This document shows, one piece after another, positions 17,569-26,448 of a DNA stretch of 64,000 bases. The position numbers and the translations under genes were made by a program. The stretch's first letter is position 1; each line of letters begins with the position of its first letter. Source of the DNA: a virus; the IMG/VR virus record IMGVR_UViG_3300042922_000542, positions 182,148-246,147 of that record; one strand, 5' to 3'. Under the pieces are notes generated by a model. It ran no database searches and was not told where the DNA came from. It worked only from the letters and a program-made list of their open reading frames with translations.

Positions 17569-17600
17569 ATATAGAGCGGGAATAAGTCCCCGCTCTATAT
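17569..17600 (-). terminator. Terminator after the major capsid gene
   Basis: ATATAGAGCGGG pairs with CCCGCTCTATAT around an 8-nt loop; on the minus strand the stem is followed by TTTCTTTTTTT. It lies 24 bases beyond the stop codon of the capsid gene and allows the downstream metalloprotease gene to be expressed separately. Confidence 0.85.
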
Positions 17601-17623
17601 TTTTATATAATTAAAGAGGTGTA

Positions 17624-19411
17624 TTAAACAACTTCACCATATACATCAGCACTGTTAAGCATAACAAGTCTTGCCTGAATACCTTGAACAGAGATATCTT
17701 TGTATCTGCTTGTTGCAGTAACAATTGTATATGCTCCGCCAGGTCTATTAGTTGACTCGTACGCTGTTTGACTTTGTGAAGTCATTAAGTGTGAAGTATA
17801 TTTTAAGTGTTTGAAAGAAATATGTTCGTCATCAGTTGGGTAAGCATAGATTCTAAGAACAAGTTCTTTCTTATTTGTTGGAGCTACAGCTGCATCTGTA
17901 TATGCTTTATATACGTTTGATGCAACAACTCTAACCGGTGCACTCATATCTGTTGCAAAACCATATGAGTTGTTTACAGTGATACCACCAACTGATGCTC
18001 CCTGTTGGTAGTTCCATGTTGTCCATTTAGAAATAAGTTGGCAAGCCATTGGGTTACCAGCGATAACAAAGCTTAAGTTATCCAATTTAGCAGCTTCACA
18101 GAGTTTGTATATCAAACCTTTGATGGCAAATTGAACTGCATTTGCTTTGTATATAAATGGATCTCCAGCAAATCCAACCGGTGCTTTAAGATCAACCACA
18201 TGTTCCTGAACAAGTGATTCCAATTTATAGATGTCAGATTTAGTTCCAGCATATTTCTTATATTCATCATCAAGGAATCTAAGAACATTTTGTCCCTCTA
18301 TCATTTCTTGTGTCTTAACTATTTCATCAACCATTCTGTTGTAATAATTAATATCAAGTAATGCAGCAGCATCTTCGATTTCTTCTATTGAGAAAGGCAT
18401 ATTCCATCTTGCACCGTCTTCAATTGTGAATTTTATCAATTCACGTTTTTCTCTAACAGATACAGTTCTTGTATTTAATTCATTTGATAAATATCCTTCG
18501 AATACAACCCCAGTAACTTGAGCGTTGCAAGCAGATACATTAACAGTACCTTTTTTGAAATCAATTTTACCAGATACGCTATCTTTGATTATGGTTCCAT
18601 CATCTGCAACGAAATCAAGATCGCCATTTACAAATGTACCGCCAGTTGAGAATTCAACAGTAATGCCGTTTCCTTTAAGTTTATAAATTTTAGTAGCAAC
18701 TTCAACAGCAACAATTTTGATATTGTATGATAATCTATCTTGACCAGGTATTCCATCAGTAAGATTGTCAATGATATCATATTGATAAGCTGGTACTGCA
18801 ACTACAGTATCTTTTATTACATGACCTTTAGCAGCATCCCAAATCTTTTCCCATGTTCCATCAAATATACATTTTGGATATTCATACTCGTCACCAGTTG
18901 TATTGTCAACAAGATATGTAGTCTTAATGTGTTTTGCAAGGTTAGGAGTCTTAGTAGTTTCCACTTCAATAACATCTTTTATTATTGATTGGAAGAACTG
19001 TTTAGCAAGAGTTGGAAACTCTAATGTAGCGATCGGTAAGAATGAAAGTGTTGAAGCTGATTCATTGTAACTTCTAACTTTAGCATCCCAAAGTCTTTCA
19101 ACGTTTTCAACAAAGCTTTCAATGTGAGGGTCATTTGCAGATGCATTTCTGAATCCCTCGTATATTGGCTGTAATAGGTCTACCTTGTATGATTCCATAA
19201 ATGCTTTGTCGCCTACCATTGCACCTAAGTCACGTTTAATATCAATACCTACGCGGCTTTTGTAAGATTCATATAACTCATTAAAATTTTCCTGGAATGA
19301 TTTCCCAGATCTTGACACCTCAAATGAACTGCGTGAATTTGCAAGGTTTGGTGTTATTGTACCAGCGGATTCTCCGAACCAAGATCCGTTATTATTTCTT
19401 TGATAACTCAT
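17624..19411 (-). CDS. Major capsid protein (HK97-like fold)
   Basis: 595 aa. The N-terminal about 60 residues look like a delta-type/scaffold segment with candidate protease sites (FGES, FMES). The body fits a jumbo-phage major head protein: LSFLPIATLEFPTLAKQFF begins the N-arm/E-loop region; EDGARWNMPFSIEEIEDAAALLDINYYNRMVDEIVKTQ matches the spine helix region; FVIAGNPMACQLISKWTTW lies in the P/A domain; the end contains LVLRIYAYPTDDEHISFKHL and RLVMLNSADVYGEVV. An inserted beta domain occupies about 240-320. The gene has the strongest type of leader here (AAAGGAGATAAACCAATT) and its own terminator, as expected for the most abundant virion protein. Confidence 0.87.
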   Translation of the reverse strand: MSYQRNNNGSWFGESAGTITPNLANSRSSFEVSRSGKSFQENFNELYESYKSRVGIDIKRDLGAMVGDKAFMESYKVDLLQPIYEGFRNASANDPHIESFVENVERLWDAKVRSYNESASTLSFLPIATLEFPTLAKQFFQSIIKDVIEVETTKTPNLAKHIKTTYLVDNTTGDEYEYPKCIFDGTWEKIWDAAKGHVIKDTVVAVPAYQYDIIDNLTDGIPGQDRLSYNIKIVAVEVATKIYKLKGNGITVEFSTGGTFVNGDLDFVADDGTIIKDSVSGKIDFKKGTVNVSACNAQVTGVVFEGYLSNELNTRTVSVREKRELIKFTIEDGARWNMPFSIEEIEDAAALLDINYYNRMVDEIVKTQEMIEGQNVLRFLDDEYKKYAGTKSDIYKLESLVQEHVVDLKAPVGFAGDPFIYKANAVQFAIKGLIYKLCEAAKLDNLSFVIAGNPMACQLISKWTTWNYQQGASVGGITVNNSYGFATDMSAPVRVVASNVYKAYTDAAVAPTNKKELVLRIYAYPTDDEHISFKHLKYTSHLMTSQSQTAYESTNRPGGAYTIVTATSRYKDISVQGIQARLVMLNSADVYGEVV

Positions 19412-19446
19412 AATTGGTTTATCTCCTTTGCTTAATAGTTTTTTGG
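19412..19446 (-). promoter_or_regulatory. Strong 5' leader of the major capsid gene
   Basis: On the minus strand AAAAAACTATTAAGCAAAG then GAGATAAACCAATT precedes the ATG. It is almost the same as the leader at 45463-45499, so a shared expression signal is likely. Confidence 0.6.
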
Positions 19447-19511
19447 TTTAATATCATAATAGATTTCAATTACTCATCGAATTTTAACTAATTGTTACAT
19501 ATTCATTTTAC

Positions 19512-20051
19512 CTATTGCTTTATATTCTTCTCAAAGTTCTTATCTAATAAATTTAATAAATTAAAGCACTTATTGAAAAATAATAAATTTCTAGAATAAT
19601 TGTTATTAATAAAGTTATATGACAAATAAAGGTTAATATTATCACGCAACTTTTTTAATGAATCAATAATACCTAGTGCATTTGGTGATAATGAGTATAT
19701 GATATCGTTATTATCTTTTATTAATGATATGTGATCCGTTATTACACTGATCAGTGATAAAAATTTTTTATAAAGATTTTCATTCATAACAGCTGATATT
19801 TTCTCATTGATATCTAGATTTTCTGATTCATCTTCTATATTATCTTCAGCACCAGTACCATCACCAATATCAGGAAAATCTTCTAATTCAGGTGGTGGTT
19901 CATCAAGAGGTGTATCGTCAGGTTGGGTATCAACTTCGTCTACTCCGATATCAGGGGGACCTTCATTATTAATATTACCATCATTCGATATGTCATCCCC
20001 TTCGGCTTCGAATAATACCCTCTCAAATAAACTAGGCATATTAAGCATCAC
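19512..20051 (-). CDS. Acidic, proline-rich head-associated protein (179 aa), unknown
   Basis: Not recognised. The N-terminus MPSLFERVLFEAEGDD carries an LFEA site of the prohead-protease type; residues 20-85 are extremely acidic and proline-rich (DEPPPELEDFPDIGDG); the C-terminal half is helical and hydrophobic-patterned (FLSLISVITDHISLIKD, GIIDSLKKLRDNINLYLS). It is immediately upstream of the capsid gene on the same strand. A scaffolding or internal-head role is plausible from acidity and position but unproven. The leader GTAAAGGAGTGTG supports the ATG at 20051. Confidence 0.6.
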   Translation of the reverse strand: MMLNMPSLFERVLFEAEGDDISNDGNINNEGPPDIGVDEVDTQPDDTPLDEPPPELEDFPDIGDGTGAEDNIEDESENLDINEKISAVMNENLYKKFLSLISVITDHISLIKDNNDIIYSLSPNALGIIDSLKKLRDNINLYLSYNFINNNYSRNLLFFNKCFNLLNLLDKNFEKNIKQ

Positions 20052-20104
20052 ACTCCTTTACAAGTAATATATATTAATTGGATGGTAATATAAATTATAT
20101 CATT

Positions 20105-22855
20105 TTAGATGATTCTAGCAATTTTCTTACCGCCGTCGACACGAAGTAATTTTTTAGTCACTTCACGTTTAATTCTAATTAATTGATATTTTGCAGTATT
20201 ATCACCATTGTTCGCAGCATCTTTAATCTTCTCATCTATAATTTCGAGTTCGGCTTTTAATTCACCGATCATCTCATTACGAATACGAAATTGATTTTTA
20301 TCATTAGTGATTTTGTTGGTGATAGCTAAAAACATAAATACTGGATTGAATAGTAATTTAGCTTTTAATAAAGAGCCGGTCATGATAGCATTCCTAATGG
20401 CTCTATATAAATTCTGCCTTGAACGAGGATCTGCCATTTTTTCTTTCATTTGATTCTCATTCAAATCTTTCCATTGATTAAGCATACCATTTATCCATCC
20501 AACGGTACGAGTTGTTGGTTTCATAAATGTTTTACCAACATTAATTGCACTCTGCACAGTCTTTTTTATTTCCTGTTGCTTTCCACTTAAATTCCTGTCA
20601 ATATCCATCAATGTATCTCTTATCGGATGATCCGATTCTGGTTTAGCAGGTTCTTCAGTTGATTCGATAATCACATCAAATATACTATCGGAATTTGATT
20701 CATTATCGTTTAATAATGGTTCTATATCATCAGAATTGATGATCGATGATTCATTGAATACTTGATTATTTAAAAATGCTTTAGCACTCATAATCATTTG
20801 TACTTCTATGACAGCATATTTTTGTAAAGCTTCATATGCAGTATCATATATACCATCAACATCATCATCTTCATTCATATCCTCAGGACCTTTAGATACC
20901 AACTTAGCATTTATTATATATCGCCAAATTCCACCATTATCATCTCCGGGCAAATCATCACCAAGGTCAACTATTGCAAATGAAATATCATTGGTTGATA
21001 ATTTTTTAAGTGCATTATTAAGTTTAACGATGTTTGATTTTTGAATAACACCTGTTAACATATCGCCTACAAATATTAATGTATCCTCATTATGCATCTC
21101 TTTTTTATCGCCGGCCCAACCGAAATAAGCTTTAATTGGTTCTTCGATTTCAACGCCACCATCAGTGGATTTATAGAAATATTTTAAAATACTATCTGAA
21201 TCAATATTGTCAAAGTGTGTTTGGAAATATTTGCTGGCTAATTCAATATATGGTTTAAGATTCTTTATTGTAGTACCAATTATTTTTGATACCATTTCAC
21301 ATACATATTTGGCCTCTTTTTTAGTCATTACAGCAGCATATGTTATCACACCAACTATTCCAATACCAAATATTACGATGGGTGCAAACAATGTTATCAT
21401 AATTAATGTGGATAATATTGTCATGATAGCACCTTCACTCATAGGTTTAGGTTGAACATCAATACCATCCATTATATCAATAGAAAACATGTCAGTTGAT
21501 TCAGTCTTTGTTTCATCAGATTTGGTATCAACATTATATGACAATGTCGAATGTGTTGAATGATCATCATTACGATGTTTATTAAATGAATTATTATAAG
21601 TATAATAATAATTATTAACTTGACCATCATGTTTTAACGACGGTTTAGAATCATCGTCAACCTTGTCATTATCTTTAACAATAATTTTAGCTGGCGTAAT
21701 ATCATCAGGCACTGGTTGTTTGATATAATCTGTTGGTTTTAAATCAGCATTAATCTCTGTCTCTGGTGCGATAGTAGATTGTTGATCATTATCATCTTCG
21801 CCATATGATAAAATTTGATGCTGTTTCAGATAATCTGGTAATTTACCATATTTTTTATCCCTAGTAGATTCAATTAATCCAGGAATATCTTGTTTAGATA
21901 ATACTTTTTTACTAACAGTTGTTGGGGGTAGCATATCAACGATATCAGCACATGATTCATTTTCAGGAAGTAAACCATCAAATTCTTCATATATCGATAT
22001 TATGTCATCTTCGATTGCTTTGATATCATCAAAATTCTCCAACGTAGTCATATAATATTCTTTAAATGAAATATAATCATGCATATGATTAATTTCTTCT
22101 TCAGTATACTCAATGAATTTCTCTTCATCCATCAGAACTGATTCTTTATGGAGAATAGCATTTTTTAATTTAATTGATTTGACAATACCCTCTAATGACT
22201 CTTCTGTGAATTTCTTTTTTAAGGTATTTAATTTGTCGGAAGGTGATTTAATATCCTTTGATGCTTCCAGCAGCCATTGATATAAGGTTGGATTACCATC
22301 AGAACTATTAACAGCTTCTGATAAAAATTGAAATACTATATCAGCCTTATTATTTCTTTCAGCTGTAATGATAACATCGGGAATCGCAGCTTCACCAAAT
22401 TGAGATAATACCTTAGGTATATTTGAATTGAAATATTCATTATAGTATAATTTAGTATATTCATCATGAGATGCATCCAGTTCATCTTTATATGCCTCAA
22501 ACATAATAAATGAATTTTTATATTCATTCTTAAATGACTCCAACATTTCTTTAGATTCATTATAAATACTAGAATCAATACCACGGTATTTACACTGTTT
22601 GATAGCATTGTCAAATGATTCCATAATACTATCATATTTAATTAACGGGATACCATATTTTTCAATAAATTCTCTAAATGTTTTTACACCATGATTAGAT
22701 GTAATTATATATTCTAGATTTGATGCATAAAGATATGGATCATTTTGTAGAGAATTATTTACGGCTTCAATGTAATTATTAATATCAGATTGCAAGCCTG
22801 AAGATTTAGCTGATTGATACAATAATTTTATATCTTTCAAATTAATCAACTCCAT
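20105..22855 (-). CDS. Large probable virion protein with central hydrophobic segment (916 aa)
   Basis: Not recognised. The N-terminal half is helical and rich in candidate maturation sites of the form (L/I/F)xE(S/A): IMES, LLEA, FLSEA, FGEA. Residues about 370-470 are low-complexity and polar (NNYYYTYNNSFNKH). At about 465-500 there is a strongly hydrophobic stretch (IMTILSTLIMITLFAPIVIF) followed by GIGIVGVITYAAVM, enough for one or two membrane passes. The C-terminal part is basic and helical (RQNLYRAIRNAIMTGS, KREVTKKLLRVDGGKKIARII). It precedes the acidic protein and capsid genes. A structural or ejected protein is the best guess. Confidence 0.6.
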   Translation of the reverse strand: MELINLKDIKLLYQSAKSSGLQSDINNYIEAVNNSLQNDPYLYASNLEYIITSNHGVKTFREFIEKYGIPLIKYDSIMESFDNAIKQCKYRGIDSSIYNESKEMLESFKNEYKNSFIMFEAYKDELDASHDEYTKLYYNEYFNSNIPKVLSQFGEAAIPDVIITAERNNKADIVFQFLSEAVNSSDGNPTLYQWLLEASKDIKSPSDKLNTLKKKFTEESLEGIVKSIKLKNAILHKESVLMDEEKFIEYTEEEINHMHDYISFKEYYMTTLENFDDIKAIEDDIISIYEEFDGLLPENESCADIVDMLPPTTVSKKVLSKQDIPGLIESTRDKKYGKLPDYLKQHQILSYGEDDNDQQSTIAPETEINADLKPTDYIKQPVPDDITPAKIIVKDNDKVDDDSKPSLKHDGQVNNYYYTYNNSFNKHRNDDHSTHSTLSYNVDTKSDETKTESTDMFSIDIMDGIDVQPKPMSEGAIMTILSTLIMITLFAPIVIFGIGIVGVITYAAVMTKKEAKYVCEMVSKIIGTTIKNLKPYIELASKYFQTHFDNIDSDSILKYFYKSTDGGVEIEEPIKAYFGWAGDKKEMHNEDTLIFVGDMLTGVIQKSNIVKLNNALKKLSTNDISFAIVDLGDDLPGDDNGGIWRYIINAKLVSKGPEDMNEDDDVDGIYDTAYEALQKYAVIEVQMIMSAKAFLNNQVFNESSIINSDDIEPLLNDNESNSDSIFDVIIESTEEPAKPESDHPIRDTLMDIDRNLSGKQQEIKKTVQSAINVGKTFMKPTTRTVGWINGMLNQWKDLNENQMKEKMADPRSRQNLYRAIRNAIMTGSLLKAKLLFNPVFMFLAITNKITNDKNQFRIRNEMIGELKAELEIIDEKIKDAANNGDNTAKYQLIRIKREVTKKLLRVDGGKKIARII

Positions 22856-22916
22856 TTCTAAATTATTTTATTATAAGTTAAACTATTAATATTCTGTGAG
22901 AGAGGAAATACAAGCA

Positions 22917-24644
22917 ATGGTTAAGACAACTAAAAACAAAAATGAAATCTCTAAGATTAATGAAATTCAAATGCAAAAAATTAAAGTCTTTTATAAGAGA
23001 TCAATTCTTAAATCGATTATGAAGATTCTATTAATGGAGCACTCTGGATATAGAACCGTAAAATCCGTCAAGAATATAAATAGAGTATTTTCAAATCTCG
23101 ATTTAGATTTATACAATAAATCTGCAGAGTTAATTTCTTATATATGGTGTATAAGCAATATAAGTAAAAAATGGTTGGAGGGCATAGTAAATACCGACTT
23201 AATAATTGAATGGTGCAAACGACAAACGGATTTTGATAACATTAAGGAAAATATCATACAGGCATGCATAGATGATCCTCAAATAATATCGGAGCCTGAG
23301 GCAAAGATGATATTTGATCTAATATCAGAGGCGTTACAATTTGGATTTCTGGCTGGAATTAAAAATGAATATTTAGCATTATTAGATGATATTAATTTAG
23401 ATCAACCTGGTGCATTTAAAGAGTTAGCTGAAAGATTATTTTCAATATCCAATTCCGTAATTGATATTAAACATAATACAAATTTCGTATCAAATAAAGT
23501 TACATTTAATACATCTGATATTGATAGTGTTAAACATGCTATATCTCAAACGATTGGTTCTTTATCAGCATCGAATAGTATGCTTAAGACTGGTATACGA
23601 CGTTTAAATACTCTATTATCACCAGCTTATATGAATGGGAGAATTTACATATATTTGGGATTGCCGGCATCATTTAAATCAGGTATTTTATTAAAATCTG
23701 CATTAGATATTCGTAAATATAACCCGGATTTTAAAACAAAGACCCCAGGTCTGAAACCTGCAGTATTATACATAACAATGGAAAATGGATTTACCGAAAC
23801 AATCGAACGTATTTGGAATATGACATTTGATGATGACATTTCAAATTATACGCCAGAAGAAGCTAGTTCTAAAATAATGGAAGAGCTTGGTATCGGCGTA
23901 CCAACTACATATAATCTTGATGACGGTCCAGATAAGATGGCAAAATTAGAAACCGATGGAGCGTCTAATATTGAAATAGTAATAAAATATTTTTCATATA
24001 GAGAAATATGCACTGATGATATATTTACGATTATACAGGATTTGAGAGATAGCGGCCTTGAAGTATGTGCACTTGTATTTGATTATATTAAAAGAATTAG
24101 GCCTAATGTATCTGCAGCAGATAATGTTAAATTGGAACTTGATAGAATATGTAATGAACTAAAAGCAATGTCTGTTATATTAGATATACCTGTTATAACA
24201 GCACACCAGATGAATCGTAGTGCAGCATCGACAGTAGATAATGCAGTCCGAGCTGGAAAAGCCGATGTAACAAAAATGGTTGGCCGTGAAAATGTCGGTA
24301 GTGCATGGGAAGTTATTGAGGTTGCAGACTGGGCATGTGTATTAAATATAGAATATAAACCGGGAACCGATGATAAATATTTAGTATTCAATGTAGTTAA
24401 ACGAAGGAGAATCGATTCTACCGCAGGTGATGTTGCAAAATATACATACTTAGCACATCCATTTGCCAAGGATAACGGATTGCGATTATTAGATGATATT
24501 CACTTGGATAAAGTATTATCATTGCAATCATTAATTAATGACATCGATAATATAGTCGGTAAGGATAAAACAAATGCAGTTCCTAGAGTAAATAAGATAG
24601 AGCAACGAGATTTTATTGAAGATGTTGAATACGATATTGATTAA
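22917..24644 (+). CDS. DnaB-like replicative helicase
   Basis: 575 aa from the ATG at 22917, which has GAGAGGAA upstream; an in-frame GTG at 22896 would add seven residues and overlaps that site. The C-terminal RecA-like domain shows a Walker A variant GLPASFKS (248-255, K254), the helicase strand AVLYITMENG, Walker B LVFDYIKRIR, the sensor-type segment VITAHQMNR and GRENVGSAWEVIEVADWACVL, all in the order of DnaB/phage gp41-type helicases. The Walker A lacks the usual second glycine before the lysine (SFKS). The N-terminal 200 residues are helical and replace the primase-interacting domain. It is divergent from the 916-aa gene and probably drives phage replication. Confidence 0.82.
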   Translation: MVKTTKNKNEISKINEIQMQKIKVFYKRSILKSIMKILLMEHSGYRTVKSVKNINRVFSNLDLDLYNKSAELISYIWCISNISKKWLEGIVNTDLIIEWCKRQTDFDNIKENIIQACIDDPQIISEPEAKMIFDLISEALQFGFLAGIKNEYLALLDDINLDQPGAFKELAERLFSISNSVIDIKHNTNFVSNKVTFNTSDIDSVKHAISQTIGSLSASNSMLKTGIRRLNTLLSPAYMNGRIYIYLGLPASFKSGILLKSALDIRKYNPDFKTKTPGLKPAVLYITMENGFTETIERIWNMTFDDDISNYTPEEASSKIMEELGIGVPTTYNLDDGPDKMAKLETDGASNIEIVIKYFSYREICTDDIFTIIQDLRDSGLEVCALVFDYIKRIRPNVSAADNVKLELDRICNELKAMSVILDIPVITAHQMNRSAASTVDNAVRAGKADVTKMVGRENVGSAWEVIEVADWACVLNIEYKPGTDDKYLVFNVVKRRRIDSTAGDVAKYTYLAHPFAKDNGLRLLDDIHLDKVLSLQSLINDIDNIVGKDKTNAVPRVNKIEQRDFIEDVEYDID

Positions 24645-24663
24645 AGATTATAGGAGATGAAAG

Positions 24664-24972
24664 ATGAAGGAAACCATATTAGTACTACTATTCATAGTTA
24701 TAATATTAATGGCATTTAATTCGACAATGACTCTATTTTCAAACGTAAGAATACGGAAACAAATCAATCATATTATTTCAAATCATAATGACCTTATACA
24801 TATAATGGAAGAAGAAAATAGACAACTACAAAATCGATTATTAATAATACCAAATGAAATTATAACATCGATTGAGAAAGTAATTCAAAAACATAACGTG
24901 TCCGATGAGAATATGAAGATATTTACGGATGTAACTTCAGCTCATAAAGATGAAGATATAGAAATAAAATAA
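24664..24972 (+). CDS. Small membrane-anchored coiled-coil protein (102 aa)
   Basis: Residues 4-22 (TILVLLFIVIILMAFNSTM) form one transmembrane helix at the very N-terminus, followed by a polar helical region with heptad-like pattern (IRKQINHIISNHNDLIHIMEEENRQLQNRLLII). The ribosome site TAGGAGATGAAAG overlaps the spacing after the helicase stop codon, so it is co-transcribed with the helicase. Resembles small spanin-like or membrane-tether proteins in layout, but there is no lipobox and no specific evidence for lysis. Function unknown. Confidence 0.6.
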   Translation: MKETILVLLFIVIILMAFNSTMTLFSNVRIRKQINHIISNHNDLIHIMEEENRQLQNRLLIIPNEIITSIEKVIQKHNVSDENMKIFTDVTSAHKDEDIEIK

Positions 24973-24983
24973 TAGAATAAATT

Positions 24984-25011
24984 ATCATAGGGATACTGAT
25001 ATCCCTATGAT
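24984..25011. terminator. Bidirectional terminator
   Basis: ATCATAGGGATA pairs with TATCCCTATGAT around CTGA. It is followed by ACTATTTTTTTATT on the plus strand and lies between converging genes ending at 24972 and 25025. Confidence 0.85.
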
Positions 25012-25024
25012 AACTATTTTTTTA

Positions 25025-25315
25025 TTATAATTCAGTATCTAAAAAATTACTTAATTCAGAATTAGAATCTTCATATGGAAATTCATCTAATTCGTCCATA
25101 TCTATATCATCTAATAAATCATCATCACCAACTTTATTCTTATAAATATTGATTAGACGTGCCTCCATAATTGATGCTTGTTCTGCTATAAATTCGAATG
25201 TTTCGCGATTTTCACTATCTTCATTTTTTAATTCACATATATCTTGTATAAATGAATCGATTTTCATTATCGACTGTTTTAATATGCACTCATTCATTAT
25301 ATTATTCCTCCTCAA
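25025..25315 (-). CDS. Small acidic protein (96 aa), unknown
   Basis: Not recognised. Helical N-terminal half (CILKQSIMKIDSFIQDICELKN) and a very acidic C-terminus (DDLLDDIDMDELDEFPYED). It lies 14 bases after the fibre-like gene on the same strand, with ribosome site GAGGAGGAATAATATA, and ends at a bidirectional terminator. Adjacent position could suggest a fibre chaperone, but no sequence evidence supports this. Confidence 0.55.
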   Translation of the reverse strand: MRRNNIMNECILKQSIMKIDSFIQDICELKNEDSENRETFEFIAEQASIMEARLINIYKNKVGDDDLLDDIDMDELDEFPYEDSNSELSNFLDTEL

Positions 25316-25329
25316 TTTATATAAATTGT

Positions 25330-26430
25330 CTATCTAGAATAGCGTATACCAGCAGTCGAAGAACTAGCTACCCACATCCCATTATCATAACAACAATATA
25401 CAAAATTACCAGTTGTTATATTACTTTGTGTCCATGTCATACCATCTATAGAGTAATACAATCCTACAGAACTACCCGCAATCCATATACCATTTGCATA
25501 TGTACAATATGGAAAACTATTAGTGGTAATATTACTTTGTATCCAAGTCATACCATCGGTAGAATAATAAATACCCCTACCAGCATAACCACCTGCAATC
25601 CATATACCATTACTACCATAACAACTCATAAATCCACCGGTGGTTATATTACTCGGAGTCCATGTTATGCCATCTGTAGAATATCTCATACCAGAACCAT
25701 TGACACTAGCAAGCATATATATATTATTGTAATATGATACCGCCGCCCAATTAAGACTTGTGATGTTACCTCGAGCCCAAGTAATCCCATCAGTGGAATA
25801 CCATACACCATTATTAGAAGAAGCTACATTGCTAGCAGCAGCAACCCATTTTCCGTCTCCATAACAACAATCATTAAAATTACCAGTTTTGATATTACTC
25901 TGAGTCCAAGTTATACCATCAGTAGAATAATAAATACCCTTACCGTTAGTATCCATAACACCACTATGACCGATTGTAACCCAAACACCATTTGCATATT
26001 GAGCCCAAATAAACCTACCTGTCGTTACATTACTCTGAGTCCAATTTATACCGTCAGTTGAATAAAAGAGTCCGGTGCTAGCAGCACAAGCAACCCATAT
26101 ATTATTTGCATAATAACAATAAGCCATACTCGCGGTTGCTCCGTTACACATGTACCAGGTCTCTCCATCCGTTGAGTAACGTAAGCCACCAGTGCCCGTA
26201 TAACCACAGGAAACCCACACACCAGTACCATAACGACAATTTCTAAAATATCCAGTAGTTAAATTAGATTGATTCCAAATCATACCCGGTATCATTTGTC
26301 CGTGTACCCTTCTGTTTATACCAGCATCAGCTGTATATATTTCATATACATTCCTATTTACACCAACATCCATAATATGGTGACTTATTATTTTTTTATT
26401 AATTCCATCGATTGATTTATATATAGCCAT
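25330..26430 (-). CDS. Tail fibre/receptor-binding-like protein with eight propeller-type repeats
   Basis: 366 aa. After an N-terminal segment (about 1-50) with paired GVNR/GINR motifs typical of phage tail proteins, there are eight imperfect repeats of about 35-45 residues, each built as YSTDGITWTQSNITTGNF then a variable CYANGIWVA strand pair. This is the pattern of BNR/Asp-box-like beta-propeller blades. Repeat-based beta-propellers at phage tips or fibres usually bind glycans or other host surface molecules. Its N-terminus has a paralog at 1-73. A run of eight G residues occupies the ribosome-binding position. Fibre identity is inferred from architecture; the repeats themselves are certain. 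Confidence 0.7.
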   Translation of the reverse strand: MAIYKSIDGINKKIISHHIMDVGVNRNVYEIYTADAGINRRVHGQMIPGMIWNQSNLTTGYFRNCRYGTGVWVSCGYTGTGGLRYSTDGETWYMCNGATASMAYCYYANNIWVACAASTGLFYSTDGINWTQSNVTTGRFIWAQYANGVWVTIGHSGVMDTNGKGIYYSTDGITWTQSNIKTGNFNDCCYGDGKWVAAASNVASSNNGVWYSTDGITWARGNITSLNWAAVSYYNNIYMLASVNGSGMRYSTDGITWTPSNITTGGFMSCYGSNGIWIAGGYAGRGIYYSTDGMTWIQSNITTNSFPYCTYANGIWIAGSSVGLYYSIDGMTWTQSNITTGNFVYCCYDNGMWVASSSTAGIRYSR

Positions 26431-26439
26431 ATCATTATG

Positions 26440-26447
26440 CCCCCCCC
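26440..26447 (-). repeat. G8 homopolymer in the ribosome-binding region of the fibre-like gene
   Basis: Eight consecutive G on the minus strand lie nine bases before the ATG of the 25330-26430 gene, in an otherwise AT-rich 18-base gap after the helicase stop codon. It replaces a normal AGGAGG site. Homopolymeric G tracts change length easily during replication, so translation of the fibre-like gene may vary. Confidence 0.7.
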
Positions 26448-26448
26448 A

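Noticed and set aside
25252-25737. A 161-aa plus-strand reading frame antisense to the fibre-like gene
   Set aside because: It exists because the repeats leave the opposite strand open; it has no ribosome site and its product is repetitive and basic/threonine-rich. The minus-strand propeller gene explains it.
25330-26430. Short repeated units in the fibre gene resembling a CRISPR array
   Set aside because: The repeats are protein-coding, in frame, unequal in length and diverged; there are no constant repeats with unique spacers and no cas genes.
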